This document shows positions 38,301-50,233 of a stretch of 64,000 nt of DNA, one piece after another (within the stretch, counting starts at the first letter, position 1; each line of letters begins with the position of its first letter). The notes under the pieces were generated by a model that did no database searches, was not told the origin of the DNA, and saw only the letters and a program-made list of their open reading frames with translations. Position numbers and translations under genes: made by a program. Source of the stretch: Lepturacanthus savala (lineage: Eukaryota; Chordata; Actinopteri; Scombriformes; Trichiuridae). The stretch is taken from positions 37,151,884-37,215,883 of the forward strand of contig CM060464.1 in the NCBI GenBank assembly GCA_030544235.1, given 5' to 3'.

Positions 38301-40682
38301 AGAAGAATAAACTAGACTTTAGAAGTAGAAACTAGACTTTAGAAGTAGAAACTAGACTTTAGAAGAATAAACTAGACTTTAGAAGTAGAAACTAGACTTT
38401 AGAAGAATAAACTAGACTTTAGAAGAATAAACTAGACTTTAGAAGTAGAAACTAGACTTTAGAAGAATAAACTAGACTTCAGAAGTAGAAACTAGACTTT
38501 AGAAGAACAAACTAGAGTTTAGTAGTAGAAACTAGAGTTTAGAAGAATAAACTAGAGTTTAAAAGAATAAACTAGAGTTTAGTAGTAGAACTAGACTTTA
38601 GAAGAAAAAAATAGACTTGCAGTAGACAATCGACTTTAGTAGTAGAAACTAGACTTTAGAAGAATAAACTAGACTTTAGAAGAATAAACTAGACTTCAGA
38701 AGTAGAAATTAGACTTTAGAAGAATAAACTAGACTTTAGAAGAATAAACTAGAGTTTACTAGTAGAAACTAGACATTAGAAGAGTAAACTATACTTTAGA
38801 AGAATAAACTAGAGTTTAGTAGTAGAAACTAGACTTTAGAAGAATAAACTAGAGTTTAGTAGTAGAAACTAGACTTTAGAAGAATAAACTAGACTTTAGA
38901 AGTAGAAACTAGACTTTAGAAGAATAAAGTAGACTTTAGAAGTAGAAACTAGAGTTTAGAAGAATAAACTAGAGTTTAGAAGAATAAACTAGAGTTTAGT
39001 AGTAGAACTAGACTTTAGAAGAATAAACTAGAGTTTAAAAGAATAAACTAGAGTTTAGTAGTAGAACTAGACTTTAGAAGAAAAAAATAGACTTGCAGTA
39101 GACACTCGACTTTAGTAGTAGAAACTAGACTTTAGAAGAATAAACTAGACTTTAGAAGAATAAACTAGACTTCAGAAGAATAAACTAGACTTCAGAAGTA
39201 GAAATTAGACTTTAGAAGAATAAACTAGACCTTAGAACAATAAACTAAACTTCAGAAGTAGAAATTAGACTTTAGAAGAATAAACTAGACTTTAGAAGAA
39301 TAAACTAGAGTTTACTAGTAGAAACTAGACATTAGAAGAGTAAACTATACTTTAGAAGAATAAACTAGAGTTTAGTAGTAGAAACTAGACTTTAGAAGAA
39401 TAAACTAGAGTTTAGTAGTAGAAACTAGACTTTAGAAGAATAAACTAGACTTTAGAAGTAGAAACTAGACTTTAGAAGAATAAAGTAGACTTTAGAAGTA
39501 GAAACTAGACTTTAGAAGTAGAAACTAGACTTTTGAAGAATAAACTAGACTTTAGAAGAATAAACTAGAGTTTAGAATTAGAAACTAGACTTTAGAAGAA
39601 TAAACTGGACTTTAGAAGAATAAAGTAGACTTTAGAAGTAGAAACTAGACTTTAGAAGTAGAAACTAGACTTTAGAAGAATAAACTAGACTTTAGAAGAA
39701 TAAACTAGACTTTAGAAGTAGAAACTAGACTTTAGAAGTAGAAACTAGACTTTAGAAGAATAAACTAGACTTTAGAAGTAGAAACTAGACTTTAGAAGAA
39801 TAAACTAGACTTCAGAAGAATAAACTAGACTTTAGAAGTAGAAACTAGACTTTAGAAGTAGAAACTAGACTTTAGAAGAACAAACTAGAGTTTAGTAGTA
39901 GAAACTAGAGTTTAGAAGAATAAACTAGAGTTTAGAAGAATAAACTAGAGTTTAGTAGTAGAACTAGACTTTAGAAGAATAAACTAGACTTGCAGTAGAC
40001 ACTCGACTTTAGTAGTAGAAACTAGACTTTAGAAGAATAAACTAGACTTTAGAAGTAGAAACTAGACTTTAGAAGAATAAACTAGACTTTAGAAGAATAA
40101 ACTAGACTTTAGAAGTAGAAACTAGACTTTAGAAGAATAAACTAGACTTCAGAAGTAGAAACTAGACTTTAGAAGAACAAACTAGAGTTTAGTAGTAGAA
40201 ACTAGAGTTTAGAAGAATAAACTAGAGTTTAAAAGAATAAACTAGAGTTTAGTAGTAGAACTAGACTTTAGAAGAATAAACTAGACTTGCAGTAGACACT
40301 TGACTTTAGTAGTAGAAACTAGACTTTAGAAGAATAAACTAGACTTTAGAAGAATAAACTAGACTTCAGAAGTAGAAATTAGACTTTAGAAGAATAAACT
40401 AGACTTTAGAACAATAAACTAAACTTCAGAAGTAGAAATTAGACTTTAGAAGAATAAATTAGACTTTAGAAGAATAAACTAGACTTCAGAAGTAGAAACT
40501 AGACTTTAGAAGAATAAACTAGAGTTTAGAAGAATAAACTAGAGTTTAGTAGTAGAAACTAGACATTAGAAGAGTAAACTATACTTTAGAAGAATAAACT
40601 AGAGTTTAGTAGTAGAAACTAGACTTTAGAAGAATAAACTAGAGTTTAGTAGTAGAAACTAGTCTTTAGAAGAATAAACTAG
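23389..40682. repeat. Satellite array, 20-bp unit, left part
   Basis: The unit is close to AATAAACTAGACTTTAGAAG or its GTAGAAACTAGACTTTAGAA variant. Occasional CTTGCAGTAGACACTCGACT markers reveal higher-order repeats. Markers near 29,406 and 29,703 recur at 31,200 and 31,497 (1,794 bp). Those at 31,200, 31,497 and 32,474 recur at 34,371, 34,668 and 35,645 (3,171 bp). Further left, a 599-bp repeat is seen (for example 24,232, 24,831, 25,430). All frames are rich in stops, so the array is non-coding. A 546-bp unrelated segment interrupts it at 23,465-24,010. Confidence 0.95.
23465..24010 (+). mobile_element. Unrelated 546-bp insert in the satellite, possible 5'-truncated retroelement
   Basis: A GC-richer single-copy-looking segment begins abruptly after a satellite unit. 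It ends in a short tandem TATTGTTTGG TATTGTTTGG before the satellite resumes. A short terminal repeat at the 3' end is typical of several LINE families, but I see no reverse transcriptase. The 88-codon plus-strand ORF (23,543-23,809) has no recognisable domain. Confidence 0.35.
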
Positions 40683-42008
40683 TGTCGCTGGAGGCGCAAA
40701 TCCGGACATCTATGGTAACAAAATAAATGCCTTTTGGCACAGAGGTCACCACAGGGGTCACTGCCGAGGAGGAAGCAGAGGTGACAGAAAACCCCATGAG
40801 TTCAAAACATTTCATCAAGAAGCCATGAAAAAGCCTCATTTGAGCTCAAATTTAAGGCCTTACATCCGCCAATGGGTACAAAGAAGAGCAAGAAGGTCAG
40901 CAACCGAGGTCAGACCTCCACCAGAACCTGAAATGCCCGTACTAACACCAGAGGTCGAACACCCTCTGGTGTTCAAACCAAGTATTATGAACAGATTGGG
41001 CCCTGAAATAAACCCAAGTCCAATGAGAGAAATGAGATATCCTCAAATTGAAATCATCGATGAATCCGAAGACGAAGACCAACCAAGATATCCTACAGTC
41101 ATAAAGAACCCCCCTGCACCTGAGACGGTAAAAACAGAAGAAGTGTTCGACGTCGACACATGGAAGTCAATGTCTCCCATTCCGGACCTGAACGAGGTTT
41201 CAACATCGGTCAAGAGGGTCGAGAGAGGAAGGGAGGACAAGCTGCCAAAACCTGCCAAAATACGGAGCTGGAGGCTGAGAAGAACCATACAGTAAGAAGA
41301 GGCCAGGAGGGTGATTAAAGAGTTTAAAGTGTATTGTGAGTATATAAAAGTATTATTGAAATCATTATGTGTTATGATCAGACGTAAGGTTAAAGAAAAA
41401 GATGAAGACTGTTGACATTTTAACACCATAGGTTCTATTTGTATGAGATTGTGGTAAAATCCAACATGTGAGAAATGTGTTGAATGTTAAAGGCCTTGAG
41501 AAAGAGGAACTAGTATAAAGTAGTAGGATTTATGATTTGTTTCATATAACCATTGTAACTAAGCTAATGATAAGACAAACAAATAATAATTACTAATAAG
41601 ATATGGAAATGTAATAAGAATGAAGTTATGAAGTATCAAATGTAATAAAAGTGTGATTAAAATGTTGAATGTATAAAAGATAGATCACGAGTTTAATAGG
41701 GAAGTGAGAATTGCGGAGGGAAGCACTTTCCAGCAGATACAGACGGCGTGTTTAACAGGAGGCTCGGAACCTTATTGTTGTTATGCAAAATTGCGTAATA
41801 CTGGAAACTTATTTATGCCTACTGCTTTAGTTTTGCCAAAATGTCATGAACCGACATACCTAATATGGGTTGACCATTTGGTCTTGTTCTGATGAGTTGA
41901 CAGAAGCATAGCCAAGACGTCACTCTGTTGGTAAAAAAGGTGCTTTCCACAGCAGTTCTTATCCACCAATGAAGTTGTGTTTGACCAAATAAGGGACAGC
42001 TAGAAAAG

Positions 42009-42016
42009 TATATAAA
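42009..42016 (+). promoter_or_regulatory. LTR TATA box (5' LTR)
   Basis: TATATAAA about 420 bp ahead of the poly(A) signal, repeated at 57,449-57,456 in the 3' LTR. Transcription should start about 25-30 bp downstream. Confidence 0.65.
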
Positions 42017-42432
42017 CCCTAGATTTTTAGTCCAAAGGAGCTCTTTTTGGGTTGCATGGGGACACTGCGACACTCTGAGCAAAGAAGCTATATCGACAAA
42101 GAAAATCTGAAGATTCTTTTTATGCCACAAAGCAACAGGCTAATGGCCTTTGGCCATTAGCAATTTTTATCCAGATCCAGATCGGGTTATGAGCTGGAGC
42201 TCATATACCAAACGCCATTCCAAAGACTCTGAACTCAAACTTTTCTTCAAACATCCACGAAGATTGCTCCAACTTTGACAAAGCTGTCTTCCAGATCAAG
42301 GGGATTTGTGAGTAGTACAGGTTAGGGAATTTAGAGATAGGTTAGGGAAAGAGATATATATTGTTGATTGATTTTTGATTTTATAACCCTTTTTACTTAT
42401 TCTATTTTTGCTCTGAGCTCTTTCATATCTTG

Positions 42433-42438
42433 AATAAA
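42433..42438 (+). terminator. LTR poly(A) signal (5' LTR copy)
   Basis: AATAAA in a CTTGAATAAAGCACTC context. The functional copy for viral RNA is at 57,869-57,874 in the 3' LTR. Confidence 0.7.
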
Positions 42439-42933
42439 GCACTCTTTCTGCATTTAAAGTAAAAGTCTACTAGTTTTCTTGTTTGATTACTTGAGTGTTT
42501 TTAAATGATTACCCGCCTCTCCTCATTGATGTAAAAATAATTAGTTCTGTGTGCCTAAGTCAAGTCCATAGATGAAGGCTCTTGTAGATTGATCTAGACT
42601 CTGAAATTAATATTCCCTTAACAATAAAAGTATACTTATTGTTTAAATTAATTACCAGCAATTATAACAACTGTTACCATTTAGGAAGAAGCTGTCGTTA
42701 ACTAAGGGGATTTCACCAGGTATTTCTATTATCAGGCAATAGGGGTGCAGGTGTTAAGGTAGAGGGAAATCCTTAGGAAGTAGGCAGTTAGCAGGCTAGG
42801 CGAATTCTTCCGCCCCAGCCAAAAGTTAATAAATCAGAATCCTGTCCGTGTGTCTCCAAGCAGGCTGATTTCAAACCACTTTAAGGTGTGGCTGGCCTGG
42901 TGTTCCTGTACCGGAGTTCCAGGGTAACATTTT

Positions 42934-42951
42934 TGGCGCCCAACGTGGGGC
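42934..42951 (+). promoter_or_regulatory. Primer binding site, tRNA-Lys1,2 type
   Basis: TGGCGCCCAACGTGGGGC, 4 nt after the LTR end, is an exact match to the 18-nt PBS known for tRNA-Lys1,2 primers. Confidence 0.92.
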
Positions 42952-42985
42952 CCGACGAGGTCGAAGGCTGGAAGGTCCACCTGTT

Positions 42986-43112
42986 CCAGATCCAGGCCCA
43001 GGTCCGGTTCCAATTCCAGATCCAGGCCCAGGTCCAGTCCCAGTTCCAGATCCAGGCCCAGGTCCGGTCCCAGTTCCAGTCCAGTTCCGAGTCCGGTTCC
43101 AGATCCTGATCC
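42986..43112 (+). repeat. 30-bp GC-rich tandem repeat in the viral leader
   Basis: Three near-identical copies of a 30-mer starting CCAGATCCAGGCCCAGGTCC, then a degenerate tail. They lie between PBS and gag, where packaging and translation-control RNA elements usually sit. Confidence 0.85.
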
Positions 43113-43398
43113 AGAAGCAGAGACGGGGGAAGCAGAGACCTCCAGCGGGTCGAGGCCCGTGAAGCCAGACACCAAGAGGTGTTAGCAAGGAGACGAAGAG
43201 CAGTCAGGTGGCACGAGCCCCTGAGGTGCAGCTGAAGTGGTACAAGAAGAACCACTAATCAAAACAGTCCCTACAACAGAGACCCACGACCGAGTTCGGG
43301 GGTATAGTCAAGTATCCAAACCCCCGAGGCAGGGCGAAAGCCCTGTGAAGAGCCTGACAAGGCCAAAATAAGCTGCTGTTGTAGCTCTCATCCGGCCG

Positions 43399-43400
43399 GT
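43399..43400 (+). promoter_or_regulatory. Likely major splice donor
   Basis: GCCG|GTGAGA fits the donor consensus and lies 21 nt before the gag ATG. It would feed the env and accessory mRNAs. Confidence 0.6.
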
Positions 43401-43419
43401 GAGAAAAGAAGAAGCAGCT

Positions 43420-46400
43420 ATGGCCGACTCAAGCCCAGAGCCAGACGTCCCAAATGAGCTGGAAAAGCGTCAAGGGTCAAAGGCAATAATGGTGGTGCCT
43501 TGGCTCGAGAAATGGCAAACCCTGTCGCCTCAAGCAAAGCTGCAGCTAGAAGCTTTGAATGTAAAAGAACAAGACTACAACGAAGGCCAAGACATAGAGG
43601 CTACCTGTGCCCACTGGGTGTCGACAATAGATGGCCGCTGGGACGTGGCCCTCGTAAGAGGCCCGCTCCTCCCGAAAAAGAAGAAAACGGCCAGTGATCG
43701 AACCAGGGCCTGGTTGGGGTGGGCAGCAACCTATCTCCTGGGATTCCTCTGGGCCAGGAGGTCAATGGCAATATGCAGCCCCAGTGAAGAGTATGATGGG
43801 GACGTCAAGCTGATAAGCAAGCTGACGGGTTGGGGCAAGATGCTGGTAAATAAAGATAAGAAATGCAGTCGAGAACCGAAAGACTGCCCTGCAGTAACAT
43901 TGTTGAGGCGATGGGCAGAAGAAAACCAAGCACCTGAACCTCATGATAAAGCCCCCACTGAATATGATGGTGATAATAGCCACAAGAATGGAGAATCATC
44001 AGAAGAAGATGACTCCGAGGAGAGTAGTGAGAAGGAAGGAAGTGACAGTGACTCCGGGGCAAAAGAACAAAGAAAAGCCCTGGACACCTACAGCTTTGGG
44101 GGTGGCTTGGAGCAGACAGAGGAGCTTCGGAGGTTGTCACAAAAGCATGAGGAGAAAAGGGAGTTTTTCAAAAAAAAATGTTAAGAAGTGAAGAAAGAAA
44201 TTGAAAAACAAAAATCAAAACTGAATACTCCATTACCCTCAACTCCCCAGACTAACAACCCATTGTTGTTAGATCTCCTCACAAGGCATGACGCTTCTAC
44301 GCCTGCTGGTCCATCAACATTCCGACCTGTACCCCCACACACGTCAGTCATAAATCCAATAATACCAAGATTTGAATTATTGGAGACGGAGAAACGGGGA
44401 CAGGAGCTCCCAGGGAAGAAAACAATGAAGACAAACAGGACTGGGGAACAATCTGATGATTCATATGTCGCACCGAACTATACCCCGATGCATCCAGTCC
44501 AGAAACCTGAGAGAAAGCCACAAACCCGAGACCGCACGAGAATGACAAACAACACCGTTGTGCAGCGAAGCTGGGAGGGTTTAAGAAAGACCAAAGCAAC
44601 AGCTGCACTAGTGTGGTCGTCATCCAGTTTGTTTATAGAAGAACAACTGAGAAATGAGTGGGGAGAAATGTGTGGCAAGACATATCGAGAAAAAATATGC
44701 CAAGCAAGAACTGAACGGGCCCCAATCGGCCCGGGAGACGTTGTGCAAATACCCACACCTGAAATCGAGTGGGCTGACTTCGTCCTCCATGTGTTAGACC
44801 CACTGTTTACCGAAGATGCAGTGACCTACCAAGAGCGAGTCATGATCTCGGTAGCTACAGGGTTAATGCACGCCAGCAACCAAAAACTAGACTCTGTCAC
44901 TATACCCCTGATTTACTGCGGAGCTCCGTTGAAGTATTGGAGAGCAGTGGAAAAAGGGGTAATTGCGGCAATAAAAGCCCATGACAGAATTAAAGGGGTG
45001 TGGAGCGCAGTGAAGACAGTCACTGTAGTATATGACCCCCGAATGAGTCCAGGGGGAGCATATGATATGATGAACCCAACAGAAGACGTAACAACAATCA
45101 AGCCTGCCGGCCCACCAGACCGGCAAAGCAGCTGGCCAGACGACAATAATAATTATCCATCGTCACCAGAGCAGGGGTCAGGCCGCTACAGAGCTCCAAC
45201 ACCATATCGTCCACCCATAATATCAGAACTAGAACCAAGAAGCAACTGGCTGGCCGGAACGGAGCCTGCAGAAGAGTCCAAGCCACCCTCCAGAGCACCT
45301 AGTGTAAGGTGGGGAAGTTTGCCTCACGCTCCACAAGACCAGCATTCAATCCATGATGATCCAGTAGATGAAATGGGGCAGCATGGAACGGGGCAAGGCG
45401 TATCAATACCCAGGTGGGATATAGTCCCTAAAGGCCAAGGGTTTGATGATGGGCCTCGAGCGGAACCTAACCGCCCAACAAGCCAGTACTATCAACCAAT
45501 ACGTGAAGTCAGAAACGACCAGGCCTCAAGATGCCCATCAGAGAGTCACTCCCCGGCACGGCCCTGCAGAATTCAGCCCCTGAGAGCACCTGAAGATGGG
45601 GGAGCAGGGCAGGGAGAAGGGAGTGGGGAGTCGGGCGAGGAACTGGACGCAGCCAGTGACTCGAGCTGGCTTATGGCCCAACGACAACCTGAAAGAGTGA
45701 AGATGATGACTTACAACAGACCTGGCAAAAAACCTCCAGTGTATCACAACCCTGGGGAGCCGTCTGCAAGAAGAGCCAGATGTCCAGAATGGGGTCCGCT
45801 GAAAGCCAGAGACGGTAGATTTGTATATGTGCCGTCAGTCGATCAAGCATTGGTGGAACCTCCTGAAAGCTGGAACTCGAAGATGAAGGAACCAGTGGAC
45901 GGAGATGAGGGGTACACCTATGGTGATTACTGCAACATAGCCAACATGCCACCATATGCAAAACTGGCACAAGACCCAAAAATGACTGAAACACTTAGAA
46001 GAAGCTATATAGAAATAGCACATGATTTCCTGCTGAGAAAAGTAAAACCCAAAATAGTAGCTGCAGTAAAAGAAGCAGCAGACACCGAGTCAGAATCTGA
46101 TGATGAAGACTTTATCCCACTGAAACCAAAGAAAACCGAGAGGCAGATATCAGAACAGATAGATGTCGCCCTCGGCGCTGCACTACCAGAAGCACCAAGA
46201 GAGCGACGCCGTCATAAGGCTAGCCCTACTCCCTCCAGAAAAAGCACAATCCGTGACAGGTCACCTGTCTCAGACAGCAGCGAAGAAGACAGAAGAGAGA
46301 GAGCGAGATCTCTTAAAGACCTGAACGGGTTGATAACCCTGATCCGGCCACAGGGACCGGGGGAGGCTCCAAAGAATTATCTTTGTGACACTTGGAGAAT

Positions 46401-47010
46401 GGTTAACCAGCAGCATGTGAGTGAGCAAGTAAAGAGACTATGGATAGGCAAAGTGATGCAGATCCAAGTACCAGCCCAACAAACCGCTCAAGAGTTCTAT
46501 GAATTGGTAACGATGGGGGAAGGTGATGATGAAGACGCCAAAGCCCACCGACTCAATCGTAGGCTGAGAGCAGGTGAAGATCTGGCCACGCTGTGGGCCA
46601 GTGAAAGCAGTGAAATCCATCCGAAGAGAGCCATAGCATTCCTGGGAAAAGTCACAGAAGGACTGCCTGGGGCAAATGAATTTAAACGCATGCACCACTC
46701 AGCGCATAATGACACAGACATAAGAAAAGCAGTGGTAGCATTTGACTGTCTGAACAAAAGCCTGAAACAACAAAGAGCTAAAGAAAGTCAGGGCTCTTAC
46801 AACAAGATGAGAAGCGACTCATATCAACCAAGATCGCAAAATCCAGCATCAGTTCCCTCACAAGGTCAACAAGGGGGAACTGAAAGGCGAGTGCCAGTAA
46901 AGATGCAACCGGCGGGTCGCCTGTCCCAAGCCGAGTTTGACAAGCTCAGCCCCGCTGAGAAGTCCAAGCTCATCGAATCCCGTAAAAAGGATTCTGCTGG
47001 GAAGTCCTGA
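43420..47010 (+). pseudogene. gag: Retroviral Gag, very large, one in-frame stop
   Basis: The structural polyprotein runs from the ATG at 43,420 (the first ATG after the donor) to a TGA at 47,008-47,010, about 1,197 codons, roughly twice the usual Gag. An in-frame TAA at 44,182-44,184 follows an A9 run. It falls inside a charged probable coiled coil that continues in the same frame on both sides, so a nonsense change is likelier than two genes. Parts seen: an acidic N-terminus without an N-myristoylation glycine; a Ser/Glu/Asp-rich hinge (near residues 190-225); a long Pro-rich middle; a folded C-terminal third that is probably capsid. No CCHC zinc knuckle is present, and I cannot find a clear major homology region. 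Absence of CCHC is shared with foamy viruses. Confidence 0.8.
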
Positions 47011-47013
47011 CTA
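47008..47013 (+). promoter_or_regulatory. Gag-pol stop codon readthrough site, UGA-CUA
   Basis: gag ends TCC TGA CTA CAA, and the same frame is open for 667 more codons through protease and RT. UGA followed by CUA is a known high-efficiency readthrough context, for example in alphaviruses. Possible downstream pairing is visible (GCTC 47,020 with GAGC 47,044; CGA 47,029 with TCG 47,036) but weak. Confidence 0.75.
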
Positions 47014-50000
47014 CAATCAGCTCAGCTTCGACGAGTCGTTCTAGAGCGTGCTTACTGGGTGGGAAACGAAATATACACCACCATAAATGGTGAACCCTAC
47101 CTGGTAGATACAGGGGCCACTGTATCTATGACTCGTCGAAAGTTAAGACCGAAAGGCACGCTTGAAGTGGTGATGGCCGATGGGAGAAAAACAACACTGC
47201 CATATGCAATATGGCTAAACAAAGTATGGGTGCTAGGTCCTCAAAACCTGATATCCATAAATGACTTAGACAATGACCAAAGCATAGAAAAAAGACTGAT
47301 TGAGCTTATGCTCAAACCCAACAAAGTCCAATGTTTCAAAGAAGTTGACGTGACAGAAACAATGGAGCAGAAGATCCAAGCAAGTGACCTGTCCATGCAA
47401 GGCAAAAGAAGATTGCGAAAAATCCTAGAGAAAGCAGTAGTTGCAAAATTCAAAAATGATTGCGGAGCCCTAGGCCCCGAGTATGTACACACCATTGTTG
47501 GGGGAGTACATCCACCTGTGCGCCAGTACCCAATAAACCCAAATGCAGTTGAAGAGATGGACCTGATCGTCTCAGAGTTACTGGAGCAGGGGGTGATCAG
47601 GAAAGAGCCAAATCCAATCACCAACAGTCCAATACAGGGGGTGCAAAAGTCTGCTGTCAGCGGAGGAGGTTGGAGGGCAGTAATCAACTTCAAAGCCCTA
47701 AACAGAAGAACGGTGGCTAACCGAGCCAGCCTCAAAAATCCGCAAGGCACGCTTAAAACACTGCAAGTAAAAAAGTACAAAACCTGTATTGATTTGGCAA
47801 ACGGGTTCTGGTCATTACCTCTGGCTGCAGTCTCACAGCCAAAGACAGCGTTCACTCACAAAGGCACGTCCTATTGCTGGACTCGCCTACCACAGGGCTA
47901 CAAGAACAGTCCTAATGTGTTCCAAGAAGCCGTCATGAAGATCCTGGAGGGCCTTGGAGTGACAGTATACATTGACGATGTATACTTTGCTGATGATGAT
48001 GAAGAAACACATCTAAATCGGTTACAAGAAGTGGTTGAGTGGCTGTCCAAATCCGGTTTGAAATTGAATTTGAAAAAATGCCAGTTAGCCCAACTGGAAG
48101 TGAACTGTTTGGGGTTCACTGTGTCAACAGAGTTGGGCCTGGCAGAAAGCTACAGAGAAAAGATAACCCAAATAACCCCTCCAACATCAGTAAGAGATCT
48201 TCAAAGTATATTAGGCCTGTGCAACTACGTCAGAGATCATGTGAGGGGGTACCAGAAATTAGCAAGACCCCTCTACCAGAAACTAAGAAAGATCCAGAAA
48301 GAAGAGAGTGAAGAAGAAGTGATAGTTTCTGGAAAAAATGGATGGACATGGACAGCGACGGATCAAGAACATCTCAAAGCTCTACAAAAAGCAATATCTG
48401 AAGCAGAGACTCTAGAACCCAGAGAAATTGAAAGCAGCTTGAAAGCAACGATCCACTGTGACGAAGATAACGCAGTGGTGGTGGTCCAGAATGAAGGTGG
48501 TGGGATGATAGCACTCTGGAGCTATGTCCTAACATCAGTAGAAAGAAAATACATGCCTGAAGAAAAAGAGTTGGCTGTCCTTGCAAGATATTGGGGGGCA
48601 CTAAAAGAGCTCGCCCAAGGGCAGCCCATCAAAGTAGAAACACAGAGTGCTGTACACCGTTACCTAAGAAAAGGAACCGTGGAAAGCACCAAAGCAACCA
48701 ATACCAGATGGGCGAGATGGGAAGACATTCTGCTCGATCCAGACTTAGAAATAGGGCCGGCTTGCCCTGTTCCAAGCAAAAAGAAAACCCCAAAAATGAA
48801 AAATGAAGAAAAAGAATGGGAGGTGTACACAGATGGTTCCAAAAAAGGCCAGGATGAAAAGGCCTATTGGGGTTTCATTCTTAAAAAGAATGGCAAAGAA
48901 GAATACAGACAAAGAGGAAAGGTGGCAGGCACAGCACAGACAGGAGAAGTTACCGCTGTGGTTGAAGGCCTGCTAGAAATGGAAAAACGCAAAATCAAAC
49001 AAGATAATCACTGATAGCTTCTATTGTGCACAAGCATTAAAAGAAGACTTAGAAATCTGGCTTGAAAACGGCTTTGAAGGCGCTAAGGGCAAACCAGTAG
49101 CTCACAGCGACCTGTGGCGAAAAATAGCCGAATTAAAAATGAACATGGACCTTGAAGTGGTGCACCAGAGGGCGCACACTACCAAGGGTGAACATTGGCA
49201 GGGTAATGCTGAAGTCGACCAATACGTGCAAGCACGTAGGGTACTACTAACAGGGGCGAGAGAGTGGGAAAACTCAGCAAAAGGAAGAGTGGTTCCCGAA
49301 GACTGCGTGGAAGAAGTGATACTGGCAGTCCATGAGGACATCGGTCATGCCGGTATACTACCCACACGTAAAGGGCTGGAGAAGATGCAGCTGTGGATTC
49401 CAGAAAAGCGTGTCAAAGAAATTCTCAGAAGTTGCCAAGTGTGTGGGCAATACAACGCAGGGCGGAAAGGGCAGCGTATGACCGGTCAAACCATCAAAAG
49501 CACAATCCCATGGGGGTCAGTCTGCATGGATGTGGCTGGACCTATGGGAACAACAGGCAAAAAGGGAGAGCGCTATCTGCTGGTGATGGTTGTCTCCAAG
49601 TCGGGGTATGCAATAGCAAAACCAACAAGAAGAGCCACAGGTAGCAGTGTGGTGTCTCTCCTAGAACAAGCCTGCAGCGCTCTCGGTGTTCCAAAAGAGC
49701 TCAGAACCGACAATGGCACACATTTCAAAAATGCTATCGTTGACAGCTGGTGCCAAAAGCATGGGGTGCAGCGAATCTATTCACCCCCCTACACCCCCCA
49801 AGCAAATGGGGTAGTAGAGCGAACGATAGCATTAATAAAAAACTGGATAGCAAAAAATGCTAACGGTAAAGAGTGGAGCACCAAAATGGTCGAACTGGGG
49901 GAAGCGCTGAATGACCGAGTCAGAGAAGGCCGCCCGTCACCTGCACAAGAGCTAAATGAGAGGCCATACCGAGCTACAGAGATTGGGAGGAAGGCCCCCA

Positions 50001-50206
50001 AGTTAGAGGCGGGTCCTGACTCAAGCTACCCAATCAAAGTGGGCCAAAAGGTGTGGCTAAAAGCAAGAGCACGCCCAGAAGGGGTGGCTGTGTATCCTAA
50101 ATACGACCGACACGATGAAGTCATAGAGATTCTTGACCTCAACACAGTTCTAACAAGAGATCATGGAATCCAAGGAGTAGAGCAACTGAAACCAGTACCA
50201 ATCTAG
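47011..50206 (+). pseudogene. pol: Retroviral protease, reverse transcriptase, RNase H and integrase
   Basis: Domains in order: aspartic protease with LVDTGATVSM (Asp at 47,107); RT with LPQGYKNSP and the catalytic YIDD at 47,968-47,979; a connection domain resembling a degenerate older RNase H; an RNase H with YTDGS (about 48,825) and TGEVTAVVEGL; an integrase with an HHCC zinc region (HEDIGHAG, CQVCGQ), a DD(35)E core (CMDVAG, RTDNGTHF, NGVVERT) and an SH3-like C-terminus. A frameshift at about 48,980-49,003 breaks RNase H: the first frame stops at 49,012-49,014, and the other frame carries the third acidic residue (TDS) and all of integrase. All other catalytic residues seen are intact. 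The connection plus a second RNase H marks a true vertebrate-type retrovirus. Confidence 0.9.
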
Positions 50207-50233
50207 AGAAGTAACCAGGAGGCCGAAAGACTG

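Larger units (their letters stand above)
40683..42929 (+). repeat. 5' LTR, 2,247 bp
   Basis: It starts TGTCGCTGGAGG and ends CCAGGGTAACA. The first 600 bp repeat the C-terminal coding part of the LTR-spanning gene (open here as 40,825-41,295). In this copy the stop codon is mutated (TGA to AGA), adding four codons. TATATAAA at 42,009-42,016 and AATAAA at 42,433-42,438 place U3 at about 1.35 kb, R at about 0.4 kb and U5 at nearly 0.5 kb. An unusually long U3 is explained by the coding segment, as in MMTV and foamy viruses. Confidence 0.95.

Noticed and set aside
40825..41295. 156-codon ORF in the 5' LTR as an independent gene
   Set aside because: It is the LTR copy of the C-terminal part of accessory gene 4 and lies upstream of the viral TATA box.
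42834..43255. Gly/Pro-rich minus-strand ORFs in the viral leader
   Set aside because: They arise from the 30-bp tandem repeat and oppose the viral transcript.
47008..47010. Selenocysteine reading of the gag TGA
   Set aside because: Readthrough explains the arrangement, and no SECIS-type element was recognised.
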